From: Catenulispora rubra
GTDB lineage: Bacteria; Actinomycetota; Actinomycetes; Streptomycetales; Catenulisporaceae
DNA: 64,000 bases
Direction: 5' to 3'
NCBI RefSeq assembly: GCF_015356825.1
Contig: NZ_JAACYW010000010.1
Location: 1-64,000 of the forward strand
The notes beneath the pieces were generated by a model. The model saw only the letters and a program-made list of their open reading frames with translations. It made no database searches and was not told the origin of the DNA. This document shows positions 1 to 9,017 of the stretch, one piece after another. Position numbers and translations under genes: made by a program. The first letter of the stretch is position 1. Each line of letters begins with the position of its first letter.

Positions 1-97
1 CCCCGCCGGCCATCGACGCGGCCCCGACCCCGCCACCCGTTCAGCCCACCCGAACACAACGAGCCCTGACACCCATCAGCACCCCCTGACCAGGAGC

Positions 98-446
98 TCA
101 ACCCCTCCGGACAACAGGGGGAAACTCGGGATGCGGGCCGGCATCGGTCAACCGGTAGCCGTATGGCACCCATCCGCCCTCGTAGCGGCCCTGCTCCAGG
201 ACCTGGACGGTCATTGCGTTCGTTGCGCGTTTGCCTGGCCCGGATCACCTCCCGGCGGGCCAGGATGCCCAGCAGGTCCATCACCTCCTCGACGGTGTCG
301 ACCGCGGGGTCCACTGCCCCGCCGAGTTCCGGCATCCACAGCGGCACCCCGTGCAGCGCTAGCAGGGGAGCGACCAGCGAGTACTGGTTGCCGGAGAACG
401 CCCGCTCGTGCGAGCCGATCACCACCTGGTGATCCTCGGTCGACAC
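98..446 (-). pseudogene. Serine recombinase (resolvase/integrase) remnant, frameshifted
   Basis: Read on the minus strand from about 446, the DNA encodes a piece typical of large actinomycete serine recombinases: IGSHERAFSGNQYSLVAPLL, then MPELGGAVDP, then DLLGILARREVIRARQ. One extra A then shifts the frame, and the next frame continues with RATNAMTVQVLEQGRYEGGW and VPYGYRLTDAGPHPE before a stop at 98-100. Both frames together match the end of the catalytic domain and the start of the recombinase domain. The catalytic N-terminus and the DNA-binding C-terminus are absent. The recognition is by family pattern, not by a search. It is a dead fragment of an integrated element. Confidence 0.7.
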
Positions 447-1220
447 TCGCCATTAGAACGCGAATCGCAGACCACCGGCCACCAACCGGGAAGAACGGCG
501 GACACGGCCTGCGGCCCAGGCGGCAAGACTGTCAGCACTATTCGGGCGAACCATCTTGCCAGCGTCCGGACCCGGACAGACTGGCGATGCCGGAACCGAC
601 GGCAGTGGGAACAACGCGGGTATCACGATCTGCTGTCGTCTCGCCATGGGACACCGCCTGTTGTTGCTGATCGGAGCCTTCGACGCGGCCCTACTTTCGG
701 TGTCTCAGCACGTCAGGAAGGTGACAAGCGTGGCGCGAGGTGGCAGCCACCGGCGACAACCCGGCGTTTCGCCGTCGGCCTCGGAGTCCCCGGTCTCGGC
801 GCTGGTCGGCTGTGGTGGGCAGGCCTGACGTAATTCTCGCCGGCGACAAAGTCCCGCCCGACGACTATGAGCGCACCGCCAGGGACTTGAACCCCGAACC
901 CGCGGATTAAGCGGAGATTCTCCGAAGTCCGCTGGTAGGGGCATCGGTAGTCTGTTGGTGGGCGGGTCGGGGTGGTCCAGGTGGATGGAACCCTTGGGCA
1001 GCAGATTGTGAGCTGCAGTCCATGAGGCGGCGTTCGGACTGCGCGATTTGTGCCCGCTGTCTGGGGTTCGTTGTTGGCGTTCGTTAGTTTTCGAGGAGCG
1101 CCATCAGCGCGTCGGCTCGTGAGGCTTCCAGTCCCGTCGCCGAGTCCGAACCACAGCTGGCGGCCCGTGTGCAGTTCCCTGATGTACCAGCATGTCGGCG
1201 CAGGTCGGGTGACTAGCGCG
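447..1220. other. Stretch without a supportable gene
   Basis: No open frame here looks like a known family and no start carries a convincing ribosome binding site. One short minus-strand-free frame ending at 909 reads PDVILAGDKVPPDDYERTAR on the plus strand, which looks protein-like, but it has no start and I do not recognise it. The stretch lies between two mobile-element remnants and is probably more debris. Confidence 0.4.
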
Positions 1221-1471
1221 ATGATGAGCGGCCGGACGGGTCACGACCTGCCAGATTGGATCGAAGCAGTCCAGGGGCGACGACCGGATCTCACACCTCG
1301 GCGGCTTCGCCACCGGCCTGCTGGCCGACATCGACGCGGTCACCGCTGGATTGACCCCTGCCCCACAGCTCCGGCGTCACCGAAGGGGCAGTCGACAGCA
1401 AGGCGCTGAAACGTACGACATTCGGACGCGACAGCTTCCCGTTTCTCCGTAAACGGATACTGCTGGCGTGA
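1221..1471 (+). pseudogene. ISL3-type transposase C-terminal remnant
   Basis: Three consecutive frames give MMSGRTGHDLPDWIEAVQ, then DDRISHLGGFATGLLADIDA and VTAGLT, then PHSSGVTEGAVDSKALKR and TTFGRDSFPFLRKRILLA with a stop at 1469-1471. This is the end of an ISL3-family DDE transposase, including the conserved S-G-x-x-E-G segment with the catalytic Glu and the terminal LLRKRILLA-like helix. At least two frameshifts separate the pieces, and the upstream two thirds are missing. I did not find terminal inverted repeats. The family assignment rests on motif order. Confidence 0.7.
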
Positions 1472-1660
1472 TCCACCCCGCCACTCCCGGAAAGCGCGCC
1501 AGACCCCACTTCAAACCGCTGCAAACAGTGATCCATTACCTGCGCGAACGAGCGCTCTTCCTCTGCTGCGTCTCCGGAACGGGTACGCTCGGGCTCAATG
1601 GCAGCCATGATGTGCGCGTGACCATCTTGTGTGCCGGATTTGCCCGTCAAGGTGGAATCG

Positions 1661-2746
1661 TCACGGAAAGCTGCCGCCCATCGCCGCGGTCAACTCACCG
1701 GTCCGTGCCGGCCGCAGTGAGGCTGCGGCATGGTTCAGGGTGTCGAGATCGATGCCCTGATATACCCCGCTCAGAGTGATCACGGTGGTGCCGCGCCGGA
1801 TGTACAGCATGAAGGCCGACGGCGAATCGGCGCGATGGCCGAGCCAGCGATCCGGTCCGTCGGTGGTACAGATGCCTTCGGCGCATGCGGCTGGCTTGCC
1901 CTGCTGGTTCGCGTCCGTTCCGATGTGCTCGGAGATCCACTGCGCGCCTGCGGTAGCGGGCGTCTGGCCGGCAGAAGGGGTCGGGTCGGCGATGGCAGAG
2001 GTCGGGCTCGCGGTCGCAGGTGAAGCGGAGGCCGAGGGCGGTGAAGGCTGCGGTGTTGGTTGGTCTGGAGCCAGGATGAGATCGAGACTGCTGCGGTTGT
2101 CCCGGTGGGAGTTGGAAACGGTGTCGAAGCCGATGGCCGTGTGCACGAGATGCCAGCCGGACAGATCAGGGATCAAGACAGGCTGCGGCAGGTTGGCCAC
2201 CTCAGCGCGCAGTTCGCCGTCGCGCCACACCGTGTGCAGCCAGGGAACGCCGGCGGCCGTCACGGCTGCCACCACGGCCAGCGACCCGGCCGCCCACCGC
2301 CGGGCCGGTCCTCGCCCGAGGAGAGCGATCGTGGGGAGGGCGACCAGGAGGATGACCGGCGCGGGCCACAACGGCGGCCCGTCGGGGATCCGGTCGTAGC
2401 GCAGTGGCACGGCCAGCAGCAGGCTCAGATGCACCAGCCCGGCAGCGGCGGTCGCGCCCGCCACGCTGAGCAGGACGACGGAGCCCCGCCTCCCCGGCTT
2501 CGCCGTCCGCGTCCGCCACAGCTCGGCCGACCAGAACGCCGCGCCCGCGATCAAAGCCGCGGCGATCACCGCGATCACCGCATCGGTGGTTGGTTGTGGA
2601 GAACCCGCATTCGGACAGCCGTCATCGGATGCGTAGCAGCTGTATCCCTTTGGCGGCTCTCGATGGACGAGCAAGGCGCCCAGCAGCCCGGCGATCGCAC
2701 CCGCGGCGGCGAAGCGCGCCACGAGGCCTTGGATCTCCTTCTGCAT
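1661..2746 (-). CDS. Membrane protein with C-terminal extracytoplasmic domain
   Basis: This is a 361-residue protein starting at MQKEIQG. It shows about five hydrophobic segments in the first 190 residues. A Pro/Ser/Ala/Thr-rich linker follows, and then a soluble C-terminal domain with several Cys (CAEGICTTDG), probably outside the membrane. It lies 14 bp downstream of the HAAS-domain gene on the same strand, so the two are probably co-transcribed. I do not recognise a family. The long low-complexity linker suggests a sensor or anchored surface domain. The start is chosen because longer in-frame extension overlaps the upstream gene. Confidence 0.75.
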   Translation of the reverse strand: MQKEIQGLVARFAAAGAIAGLLGALLVHREPPKGYSCYASDDGCPNAGSPQPTTDAVIAVIAAALIAGAAFWSAELWRTRTAKPGRRGSVVLLSVAGATAAAGLVHLSLLLAVPLRYDRIPDGPPLWPAPVILLVALPTIALLGRGPARRWAAGSLAVVAAVTAAGVPWLHTVWRDGELRAEVANLPQPVLIPDLSGWHLVHTAIGFDTVSNSHRDNRSSLDLILAPDQPTPQPSPPSASASPATASPTSAIADPTPSAGQTPATAGAQWISEHIGTDANQQGKPAACAEGICTTDGPDRWLGHRADSPSAFMLYIRRGTTVITLSGVYQGIDLDTLNHAAASLRPARTGELTAAMGGSFP

Positions 2747-2760
2747 GGTTCCCCCATGGG

Positions 2761-3681
2761 TTAGGGCTGGGAACTCGAATTCCCCGTTGACGAACTCGAA
2801 GTGGGCCAGGGGCCCCCTCCGCCCTTCTCGGAAGCCCCGGTGATGAAGGCCGCCCCGGCCACGAACACCAGCGCGAGCACGCCGACCACGGCTCCGATGA
2901 CGCCCGCCGGGGCGGCACCTGAAAAGCGCCCGTGCTGTGCCGAAGTTGTCTGCCGCGCCCGACATACCAGGTGGAAGGCGGTGACGAAGGGTAGCGCGGT
3001 GGCTACCACGAGCGCCGTCGTGATGTACCACGGCGAACCGCCTGGCAGGTGATCGCAGGTTGACGCGACGCCCACCGGACCTGCGCATGAAGCCGAGTGT
3101 GTGGTGTTCACGCCGACACCGGCCGCGACGACCACGGCCATCAGGCCGCCCGGCGGCGCGAACGTCCCGATCACCTTCTCGCGAAGCCGCCACCGTGGGG
3201 AGTCCCACAGCAGGAGGAGCCCGACGAACCAGCCGGCCAGGAACAGGAAGCCACCGAACAACAGCAGGAGTACGGCGGCGATCTCCTGCCGGCCCAACGG
3301 GAACGGCGGGATATCCGCCTCCTGCGATGCCACGCCCCCCTTCTGCGGCCTGCCGGGATCCGTCAGCACGGTGCCCGACAGCGCCCCCGCCCCGGGCACC
3401 CCGGGCCGCGCCGCCGGGCCCGTCACCGTCGGCAGGTCGGCCAGCGCGGCGGCCACGATCTCGGCCGGCTCGCCCAGGGTCTGCAGGATCCGCCGGACGG
3501 CCGCCGGTCCCGGCCCGTCCGCCTCGGCCAGCGCCACTTCGATGTGCGACCGGACGTCGTCCAGCAGCTCCCCGCCGGCTGCGGCCGGCAGCCACGCCGC
3601 CTGGCTTTCCAGCTCCCGCAGGTAGTCGGCGATCAGTTCCGTACCGGAGTCGTCCGATCCTTGGTTGCCGGTGCCCGTCAT
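2761..3681 (-). CDS. HAAS/DUF1700-like signalling membrane protein
   Basis: The first 80 residues (IADYLRELESQAAWLPAAAG, then LLDDVRSHIEVALAEA) match the helical HAAS domain, found on membrane proteins encoded next to PadR-type regulators. A variable linker follows, then four to five transmembrane segments (from about residues 130, 165, 215 and 260) and a Gly/Ser-rich tail. The protein has 306 residues. Its ATG overlaps the stop of the upstream PadR-like gene (ATGA type). In known families the HAAS protein and PadR partner form a small stress-responsive unit. Here the PadR partner looks broken, so regulation may be lost. Confidence 0.75.
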   Translation of the reverse strand: MTGTGNQGSDDSGTELIADYLRELESQAAWLPAAAGGELLDDVRSHIEVALAEADGPGPAAVRRILQTLGEPAEIVAAALADLPTVTGPAARPGVPGAGALSGTVLTDPGRPQKGGVASQEADIPPFPLGRQEIAAVLLLLFGGFLFLAGWFVGLLLLWDSPRWRLREKVIGTFAPPGGLMAVVVAAGVGVNTTHSASCAGPVGVASTCDHLPGGSPWYITTALVVATALPFVTAFHLVCRARQTTSAQHGRFSGAAPAGVIGAVVGVLALVFVAGAAFITGASEKGGGGPWPTSSSSTGNSSSQP

Positions 3682-4040
3682 CACACCTGTCCACCTCCGC
3701 TCAGGAACACAAAGCGCCTGACCTCCTTGGCGGAACGGCGTTCATCGGCCAGGTGAATTCGTCCAATGTCCGCCGGCCGACCGGGGTGGGCCGGTATTAG
3801 CGGCCGTGGCGGCCCGGTCGGGGACTCCCGCCACTGGGCACCCGCCATCAGCCCTCTGTGAAGGCGGGGCAGTAGGGGGTAGATCCTGCCCTCGCTGGTG
3901 GCCATGGCGTCAACGGTGTCGAGCTCGTGGAGGAGCCCGACCCCGTACCTGCTGCCGTCGTGCGACAGGACCATGGCACAGAACTCGAGCACACCTCGCC
4001 GCATCTGGCTCACCGTCTTCCCTGCGCCGCCAGGTTCCAT
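3681..4040 (-). pseudogene. PadR-family regulator, C-terminus frameshifted
   Basis: The N-terminus is a clear PadR winged helix: MRRGVLEFCAMVLSHDGSRY, then GVGLLHELDTVDAMATSEGR and IYPLLPRL, then WRESPTGPPR. After GPPR the expected RYYxLTPxGRxxL segment lies in another frame (YRPTPVGRRTLDEF, preceded by a TAA), so a frameshift and a nonsense change near 3800-3815 have destroyed the last part. The open frame still runs to 3681 with unrelated residues. The likely start is the ATG at 4040. Just upstream is GTACTTTGTAT, which resembles one arm of a PadR operator. A sequencing error cannot be excluded. Confidence 0.6.
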
Positions 4041-4101
4041 GCAATACAAAGTACCCGGCATCGCCAGCGGCGACACATGACAGAAGACTGAGATCCTCAC
4101 C

Positions 4102-5103
4102 TCAGCCGTCCGTCGGCGCGAGCCAGCGGGCCGAGGCGGCCAGCGCGCCGGCCTGGAATCGGCTGCGGGCGCCGAGCCGTTCCATGAGGCCGCTGGTCAG
4201 GCGTCTGACTTGGCGGCTGGAGAGTCCGAGCTTGCGGGCCAGGACCTCGTCGGTGTCGCCGGCGGCGAGCAGCCGCAGCACGGCGTGCTCGCGTGCGGAC
4301 AGGCCGTCGACGTCCCGCGGCGGGGCATCGTCGAGCGGGACCGCGGTCTCCCAGAATTTGTCGAACAGCGCGGACACCGGCTCGACCGCGGCCCCGCGCA
4401 GCATGAGAGCGCCGTTCCCGGCCATGCGATCCAGCGGAACGACGGCAGTCGTGCGATCGACGACGAGCATCCAGATGGGCAGCGTCGGTGTGGTCCTGAT
4501 CTGGCCGCCGCGCTCGGACAGCTGCCGGGCGTAGGCGGTCGCGGTCGGGTCGTTCCGGAAGGATTCCATGAAGATGGAGCGCGAGCGCACGTCGCGCTCG
4601 AGGAGGTGGGCCACGGCGGCCCGGCCGGCCCAGCGCTCCTGTCCGGACTCCGGTCCGCCGGGCACGAAAGCGACCACTTCGGCGCGGGACCCGATCGTGA
4701 GTTGTCCCAGCCGTTCCCTGATGGCGCCCACTCCGATGAGTTCCTCGCCGTAAGGCCCGTCGGGTCCCGGCAGGTGGCTTGCGAGGTCCGCGGTCAGGAC
4801 TGCGAGGGCGGCCCGTCTGTCTGCGAGCACTCGCCGCTTGGAGTCCAGTTCCGCCTCCTGGCGGGCCAGGAACGCTTCGAGGCCCACTTCCGGACTGACC
4901 GGCCACATTGCCGGCGGGCGCTCCCAGGACGGGAGCACCAGGCAGACTTGCTCGAGATCGTCGAGGGCTGCGCGCACCAGAGTCTCGTCGACCGCCATCC
5001 GGCGCGCGAGATCAGCGGGCGTCGATTCGGGACCCTCTATCAGGGCGAGATAGACCGATTCCGCGACTTGGTCGATGCCGAAGGTCTCCAACAACGGCCC
5101 CAT
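4102..5103 (-). CDS. TrmB-like/LuxR-type transcriptional regulator
   Basis: This 333-residue regulator has an N-terminal winged helix of TrmB type (GIDQVAESVYLALIEGPEST, then PADLARRMAVDETLVRAALD), a central ligand- or phospholipase-like domain, and a C-terminal LuxR helix-turn-helix (LSAREHAVLRLLAAGDTDEV, then LARKLGLSSRQVRRL). This combination is common in actinomycetes near secondary-metabolite or stress genes. The start at 5103 follows a GGACGGGGG ribosome binding site; a longer frame upstream lacks family character. It is transcribed away from the secreted-protein genes that begin at 5468, which it could regulate. Confidence 0.8.
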   Translation of the reverse strand: MGPLLETFGIDQVAESVYLALIEGPESTPADLARRMAVDETLVRAALDDLEQVCLVLPSWERPPAMWPVSPEVGLEAFLARQEAELDSKRRVLADRRAALAVLTADLASHLPGPDGPYGEELIGVGAIRERLGQLTIGSRAEVVAFVPGGPESGQERWAGRAAVAHLLERDVRSRSIFMESFRNDPTATAYARQLSERGGQIRTTPTLPIWMLVVDRTTAVVPLDRMAGNGALMLRGAAVEPVSALFDKFWETAVPLDDAPPRDVDGLSAREHAVLRLLAAGDTDEVLARKLGLSSRQVRRLTSGLMERLGARSRFQAGALAASARWLAPTDG

Positions 5104-5467
5104 CCCCCGTCCGTCGGGTCCCCGTGGCAGTCCGGCGTGGTCGGACTTCCGGCCCGAGTAAATGAGACCTCTGTTATATCGCACCCGCAATGGCAGGGCC
5201 CTGCCGAAAGCGCCTGTGGAAGTGTTTTGAAGTGTCCGGATGCGGACGCCGACACAAGCGGACATGCCCTATGCCTGTCGCCGCCATGCCCGCGGATGCG
5301 ACGATCCGATCAGACGCCGGGCCGGGCCACAGGGCAAACGGGGCCTTTATTCTCCGGGCGGCGTGTAGGGGATACGGGGCACCGTGCTGTCATCACCACC
5401 GCGGTCACACGCGGCGTCGGTGTCTCCTGTCCGACCGGTAACGACGGTCTCGTCCAAGGAGAAACCA

Positions 5468-6112
5468 GTGACGAAGAAACACAGATTCCTGCCACGCTTG
5501 GCGGCGGCGCTCCTGGCGTTCGCCGCCTGTCTGAGCCTGAGCCAGCCGGCGCATGCCGCGGGCGGCCCGCAGCCCGTCGACCAGGCGAAGGGCGCCCGAG
5601 GCATGGCCATCGTCCACCAACTGCAGGCGGCCGGGGATCCGGCGGCCCTGATCGCGAAGCTCAGCGCGGCGGACAAGGACGCCCTGGGCTATGTCACAGC
5701 ACCGGCATCGGTGACCGTCACGAACACGTCGGCACGTCCGGCCGGCGTGACGCCGGCGGACTACACCGGCTGCTGGTGGGACTACCAGAACCAGATCGCC
5801 TCCAACGTCTACGGCAACGCGCTGTATTCCTGGTGGCTCCGGACTCAGATCTGTGCCGACTCGGGCCACACGACGTCGCTCCAGATCCTGTCCGCCAACG
5901 GAAACATCTACCCGGGGTGGTCGTGGGCCTGGTCGGTCAGCGCCGGACCGGACACGCAGCAGAAGGACATGGGCTGGGAAGGCCGGTTCGAGATGCACAT
6001 CCAGTTCGAGGGCCCGTTCTTCGACGACCACGACTACTGCCTTCAGAACCGGCAGAACGCCATCTACTACGAGGTGTACGCGAACTCCCAGAGCTGCGAT
6101 ATCAACTCCTGA
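5468..6112 (+). CDS. Secreted protein of unknown function
   Basis: The gene starts with GTG behind a clear AAGGAG site. The 214-residue product has a textbook Sec signal peptide (VTKKHRFLPRLAAALLAFAA, cleavage near AHA-AG). The mature part is rich in Trp and Tyr and holds four Cys (TGCWW, TQICAD, YCLQN, SCDIN), suggesting two disulfides in a compact extracellular domain. No family recognised. It is first of four consecutive plus-strand genes for exported proteins and faces the TrmB/LuxR-type regulator, so joint regulation is plausible. Confidence 0.8.
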   Translation: MTKKHRFLPRLAAALLAFAACLSLSQPAHAAGGPQPVDQAKGARGMAIVHQLQAAGDPAALIAKLSAADKDALGYVTAPASVTVTNTSARPAGVTPADYTGCWWDYQNQIASNVYGNALYSWWLRTQICADSGHTTSLQILSANGNIYPGWSWAWSVSAGPDTQQKDMGWEGRFEMHIQFEGPFFDDHDYCLQNRQNAIYYEVYANSQSCDINS

Positions 6113-6166
6113 GCGGCCACGGGACACACACCTCGACATCCGATTTCGTCGCATCAGGGAGGTACC

Positions 6167-6730
6167 ATGCACATTCCCATCCGCAAGGCGACCGGGGCGC
6201 TGCTGATGATCGCCGGGGGAACCGTCCTCGTCGGCACCACCGCGTTCGCCTCGGCCCAAAGCGCCTTGCCCGCACCGCCGCCGGTACCGTCGGTCAAAGC
6301 TGTGGCCGGGCACGCGCCGCCCGCCAAGCCGTACGCGCCGACGCAGCAGCAACTGGCGGACATCAGCACCGCCGTCAGGGACCAGGGCATCGCGACCCTG
6401 CTCGCCGGCCAGAAGGCCCACATCACCGGGTCGAAGGCCGTGTCCACCTGGACACACGGAAACGGCAGCACCATCGGAACGGTCGTGGAGCTCACGCTGA
6501 GCTCCCCGATCACCATCCCGGTCGGCCATCCGGCGGTGGCCTACGGCTCTGCCGACACCGCTTCGGCCAAGGGGTACCGCACCATCGACTCACCGCTGCG
6601 GATGGAGCAGGTCGAAGGGCTGCGGGTCTACATCGACGGCCGCACCGGCGCTGTCGCCGGCTACCTGCCGATGGCGCTGCCCGGTGTCAAAACCGTCGTC
6701 ATCGCGCCGCAGGGTTACACAGGCCCGTGA
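6167..6730 (+). CDS. Secreted or membrane-anchored protein, unknown
   Basis: This 187-residue product has an N-terminal hydrophobic segment (ATGALLMIAGGTVLVGTTAF) followed by ASA-Q, consistent with a signal peptide. A Pro-rich stretch leads into a small domain of about 120 residues with no Cys. The start ATG has an AGGGAGG site. The gene lies 54 bp after the previous secreted-protein gene and 47 bp before the next, suggesting an operon. No family recognised. Confidence 0.75.
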   Translation: MHIPIRKATGALLMIAGGTVLVGTTAFASAQSALPAPPPVPSVKAVAGHAPPAKPYAPTQQQLADISTAVRDQGIATLLAGQKAHITGSKAVSTWTHGNGSTIGTVVELTLSSPITIPVGHPAVAYGSADTASAKGYRTIDSPLRMEQVEGLRVYIDGRTGAVAGYLPMALPGVKTVVIAPQGYTGP

Positions 6731-6777
6731 CGGCCCCGTCCGACACCCGAATCGTTTCGAGGAAGGCTGGTACGTCA

Positions 6778-7437
6778 ATGACCAGGAAACTGGCCGCCCA
6801 CGTCGTCCGCATCGCGTCGGCGGGCGGGCTGATCGCCGGCCTCGCCGTCGTCGGCGCGCCGTCGGCCTCAGCGGCCGACACCAACCCGCCCGTGGTGAAC
6901 ATCTATTGGGGCGGCGGCGGCGACACGTTCTACAACTACGACTTCCACAACACGTCGGGTAGTTCGTCGAATATCGACTGGGGCATCGACATCATCTTCT
7001 CCGGCGGCTCCGGCGCCAACATCCCCGCCATCCGCAGTGTCGTCAACAGGGCCGGCTTCAACGGCCCTGGCGGCACCGAGTACGGATACATCGCGAACCG
7101 GAACTACTGGGACGGGTCCACGGGGGAGAAGAAGCCCAGTGGCTGCACATACCCGGACTCCTACCACATGCGGCAGTACGCGATGAACATCTACTCCAGC
7201 TACGACCCGAACATCGGCTACTACGTCTTCGCCAGCACCCACAACGACCACTGGGAGAACTGCGGGGGCTGGACGGAGGAGACCGAGGCCTCGAAGCAGA
7301 CCTTCTCCGGGGTATTCGCCAACGCGGGCTACTCGGTCCAGGACGACTACTGGGGCCTGAGCAATACCGAGGAGGGCACCGACAGCAACGGGAAGGTCTG
7401 GGACAACAACGGATGGGCCAGCTGGGTCCACATGTAA
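6778..7437 (+). CDS. Secreted Gly/Tyr/Asn-rich protein, unknown
   Basis: The 219-residue product has a signal peptide (MTRKLAAHVVRIASAGGLIA, cleavage near ASA-AD). The mature protein is rich in Asn, Gly, Tyr and Trp with two Cys (SGCTYP, ENCGGW) and reads like an extracellular beta-rich domain. An AGGAAGG site precedes the ATG at 6778. The same frame is open far upstream, but that part is antisense to the regulator gene and has no protein character. A strong hairpin follows the stop directly. Confidence 0.75.
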   Translation: MTRKLAAHVVRIASAGGLIAGLAVVGAPSASAADTNPPVVNIYWGGGGDTFYNYDFHNTSGSSSNIDWGIDIIFSGGSGANIPAIRSVVNRAGFNGPGGTEYGYIANRNYWDGSTGEKKPSGCTYPDSYHMRQYAMNIYSSYDPNIGYYVFASTHNDHWENCGGWTEETEASKQTFSGVFANAGYSVQDDYWGLSNTEEGTDSNGKVWDNNGWASWVHM

Positions 7438-7444
7438 AGCGCGC

Positions 7445-7477
7445 AACAGGGGCGGCTCGTCGAGGGCCGCCCCTGTT
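7445..7477 (+). terminator. Hairpin terminator after secreted-protein operon
   Basis: The 12-bp perfect inverted repeat AACAGGGGCGGC / GCCGCCCCTGTT with a 9-nt loop begins 8 bp after the stop codon at 7437. There is no U-run, which is usual in high-GC actinomycetes. It separates the 5468-7437 genes from the next gene. Confidence 0.8.
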
Positions 7478-7505
7478 CCATCTCGGGAAAAGGGGTCAAG
7501 CCGCC

Positions 7506-8495
7506 GTGCAGATTCGCGCGTCGATCCTTGCAAGCCTGTTGACCGTCTCGTCCGTTCTCTCCGGTACCGGTTCGCCCACCCCGGTGCCGGCCGCTGCCGC
7601 CGTCACAACCTGTACCAGCCTGCACGATCTCGGCGCGTCGGACATCGACACGACGCGAGAGATCACCACACCGGTCACCATTCCGGGGCCGCAGATCACG
7701 TTCCCGGATGGAGCGACGCAGGGTCCTTCCACGTGGTATGTCATCCACCTCCATGTCGCGGTGACCGTCCAGATGGCAGGAACCGACAGCGGGGCGGACA
7801 TCGGCGCGGCCACTGACGCCCAGGACTCGGCCCAAGTGGTGTTCACCCCGGGGGCGTCAGGAGGCATCGACTGGGGCGCGACCTCCATCGCGGAGGCGAG
7901 CCAGACCGGCCACGTCGGCTCCGGTCCTGTCGAGGTGCGCGTGGCGAACTATTTGCGCACCGCAGGCGTCAAGGTCGGCTCGAACCCCATCTCTTTCAAG
8001 GGCGAAGCCTTCGGTGGAGCGAAAATCGAGCGGATCCACATCTACGACGACACCTGCATCGAACGCATCGGTAAGTCCCCCGATCAGGTTCACCTCACCG
8101 TACCTGCTGCCATCAGTGGTCATACCGGCTCCTCCTTGAGTATTCCGGTAATCCTGCACAACGACGGAACAGGCGCCGTGAAGGGTGTGACGCTCTCCGT
8201 CACGTCCGTCGACCCCGGCCTCACGCTGGCAGTAGGCAACACGCTGACTGTGGCCCAGCTCGACAAGGACTGGCCCACGAAGATCCAGCTCGTCGCCCAC
8301 ACGGCGGGGACCCACACAGTGCACATCGCGGTGAGCACCGCCACGCGGCCTGGTTTGGGGGCCACCGACCTCGTCGTCACGGTGACGAAGAAGCCGTCGT
8401 ACGCGCTGGCTTACGGGGCGGCCGGCGTCGCGCTGGTGCTCTTCGTGCTCGGGTTCATGATTTACCGAGTGCCCGCTGTTCGGCGGCGGAGGTGA
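7506..8495 (+). CDS. Exported protein with C-terminal membrane anchor
   Basis: This is a 329-residue protein starting at GTG 7506. It begins with a signal-type segment (VQIRASILASLLTVSSVLSG) ending near AAAA-VT. Beta-rich sequence with two Cys follows, then an Ig-like or CARDB-like repeat region from about residue 200 (HTGSSLSIPVILHNDGTGAV), a hydrophobic helix (YGAAGVALVLFVLGFMIYRV) and a basic tail. This is a type I surface-anchored topology. It lies after the hairpin terminator, so it probably has its own promoter. Function unknown. Confidence 0.75.
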   Translation: MQIRASILASLLTVSSVLSGTGSPTPVPAAAAVTTCTSLHDLGASDIDTTREITTPVTIPGPQITFPDGATQGPSTWYVIHLHVAVTVQMAGTDSGADIGAATDAQDSAQVVFTPGASGGIDWGATSIAEASQTGHVGSGPVEVRVANYLRTAGVKVGSNPISFKGEAFGGAKIERIHIYDDTCIERIGKSPDQVHLTVPAAISGHTGSSLSIPVILHNDGTGAVKGVTLSVTSVDPGLTLAVGNTLTVAQLDKDWPTKIQLVAHTAGTHTVHIAVSTATRPGLGATDLVVTVTKKPSYALAYGAAGVALVLFVLGFMIYRVPAVRRRR

Positions 8496-8789
8496 GGGCC
8501 GCGCTGTGGTCGAACAGCCATCCGCTCAGGCTGGTGCGAGTCGGGATTGAATCGCCTCCGGGTCACACCACATTCTTCCGTTTGCAGCCAGGTCAGGTGC
8601 AGAGTTCTAGCCAGGCGCCAAAGCGTGACCGCGGCGCGGACCATGAGTGGTTCACACGCCCGGTCGCGGTGGCCTGGCAGTGCCAGCAGGACCGCGCTGC
8701 GTGTCCGGAGATCGTTGCCCGGCCCGGGGCCGATGTCCTGGTCTGATGTTGATACGCGGGCGGTGGGCAGGTCTTGGCCGCTTCCTTTG

Positions 8790-9017
8790 TCAGGTGAGGA
8801 GCTGGTAGCCCGCCTCGTCGACGGCGGCCTTCACGTCCGCTTCGTCCAGCGGCGCGGCGCTGGTGACGGTGACCTTGCCGGAGGTCAGCTCCACCTCGAC
8901 CGCGCTGACGCCGGCTATGGCGCTGACCTCCTCGGTCACGGACTTCACGCAGTGTTCGCAGGTCATGCCGGTCACGGTGTAGACGGCGACGGTGTTGTCG
9001 GTGGTCGAGTCGGTCAC
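8790..9017 (-). CDS. copZ: CopZ-like heavy-metal chaperone (internal start)
   Basis: From the GTG at 9017, preceded by AAGGAG at 7-8 bp, the frame encodes a 75-residue HMA domain with the GMTCEHCVKSV copper-binding motif (GMTCxxC) and a typical ferredoxin-like beta-alpha-beta pattern ending DEAGYQLLT. Length and motif fit CopZ-type cytoplasmic Cu(I) chaperones, which deliver copper to CopA ATPases or the CsoR repressor. No copA or csoR is visible nearby. It overlaps, in the same frame, the end of the longer chimeric ORF, and is probably the functional product. Confidence 0.75.
   Translation of the reverse strand: MTDSTTDNTVAVYTVTGMTCEHCVKSVTEEVSAIAGVSAVEVELTSGKVTVTSAAPLDEADVKAAVDEAGYQLLT

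Noticed and set aside
4210-7437. Very long plus-strand open frame across the regulator and secreted-protein genes
   Set aside because: Only its last 219 codons (from 6778) look like protein with a start and signal peptide; the rest is antisense to the regulator and is an effect of high GC.
8496-8789. Possible transposase fragment on the minus strand
   Set aside because: The frame MVRAAVTLWRLARTLHL has no family pattern that I can defend.
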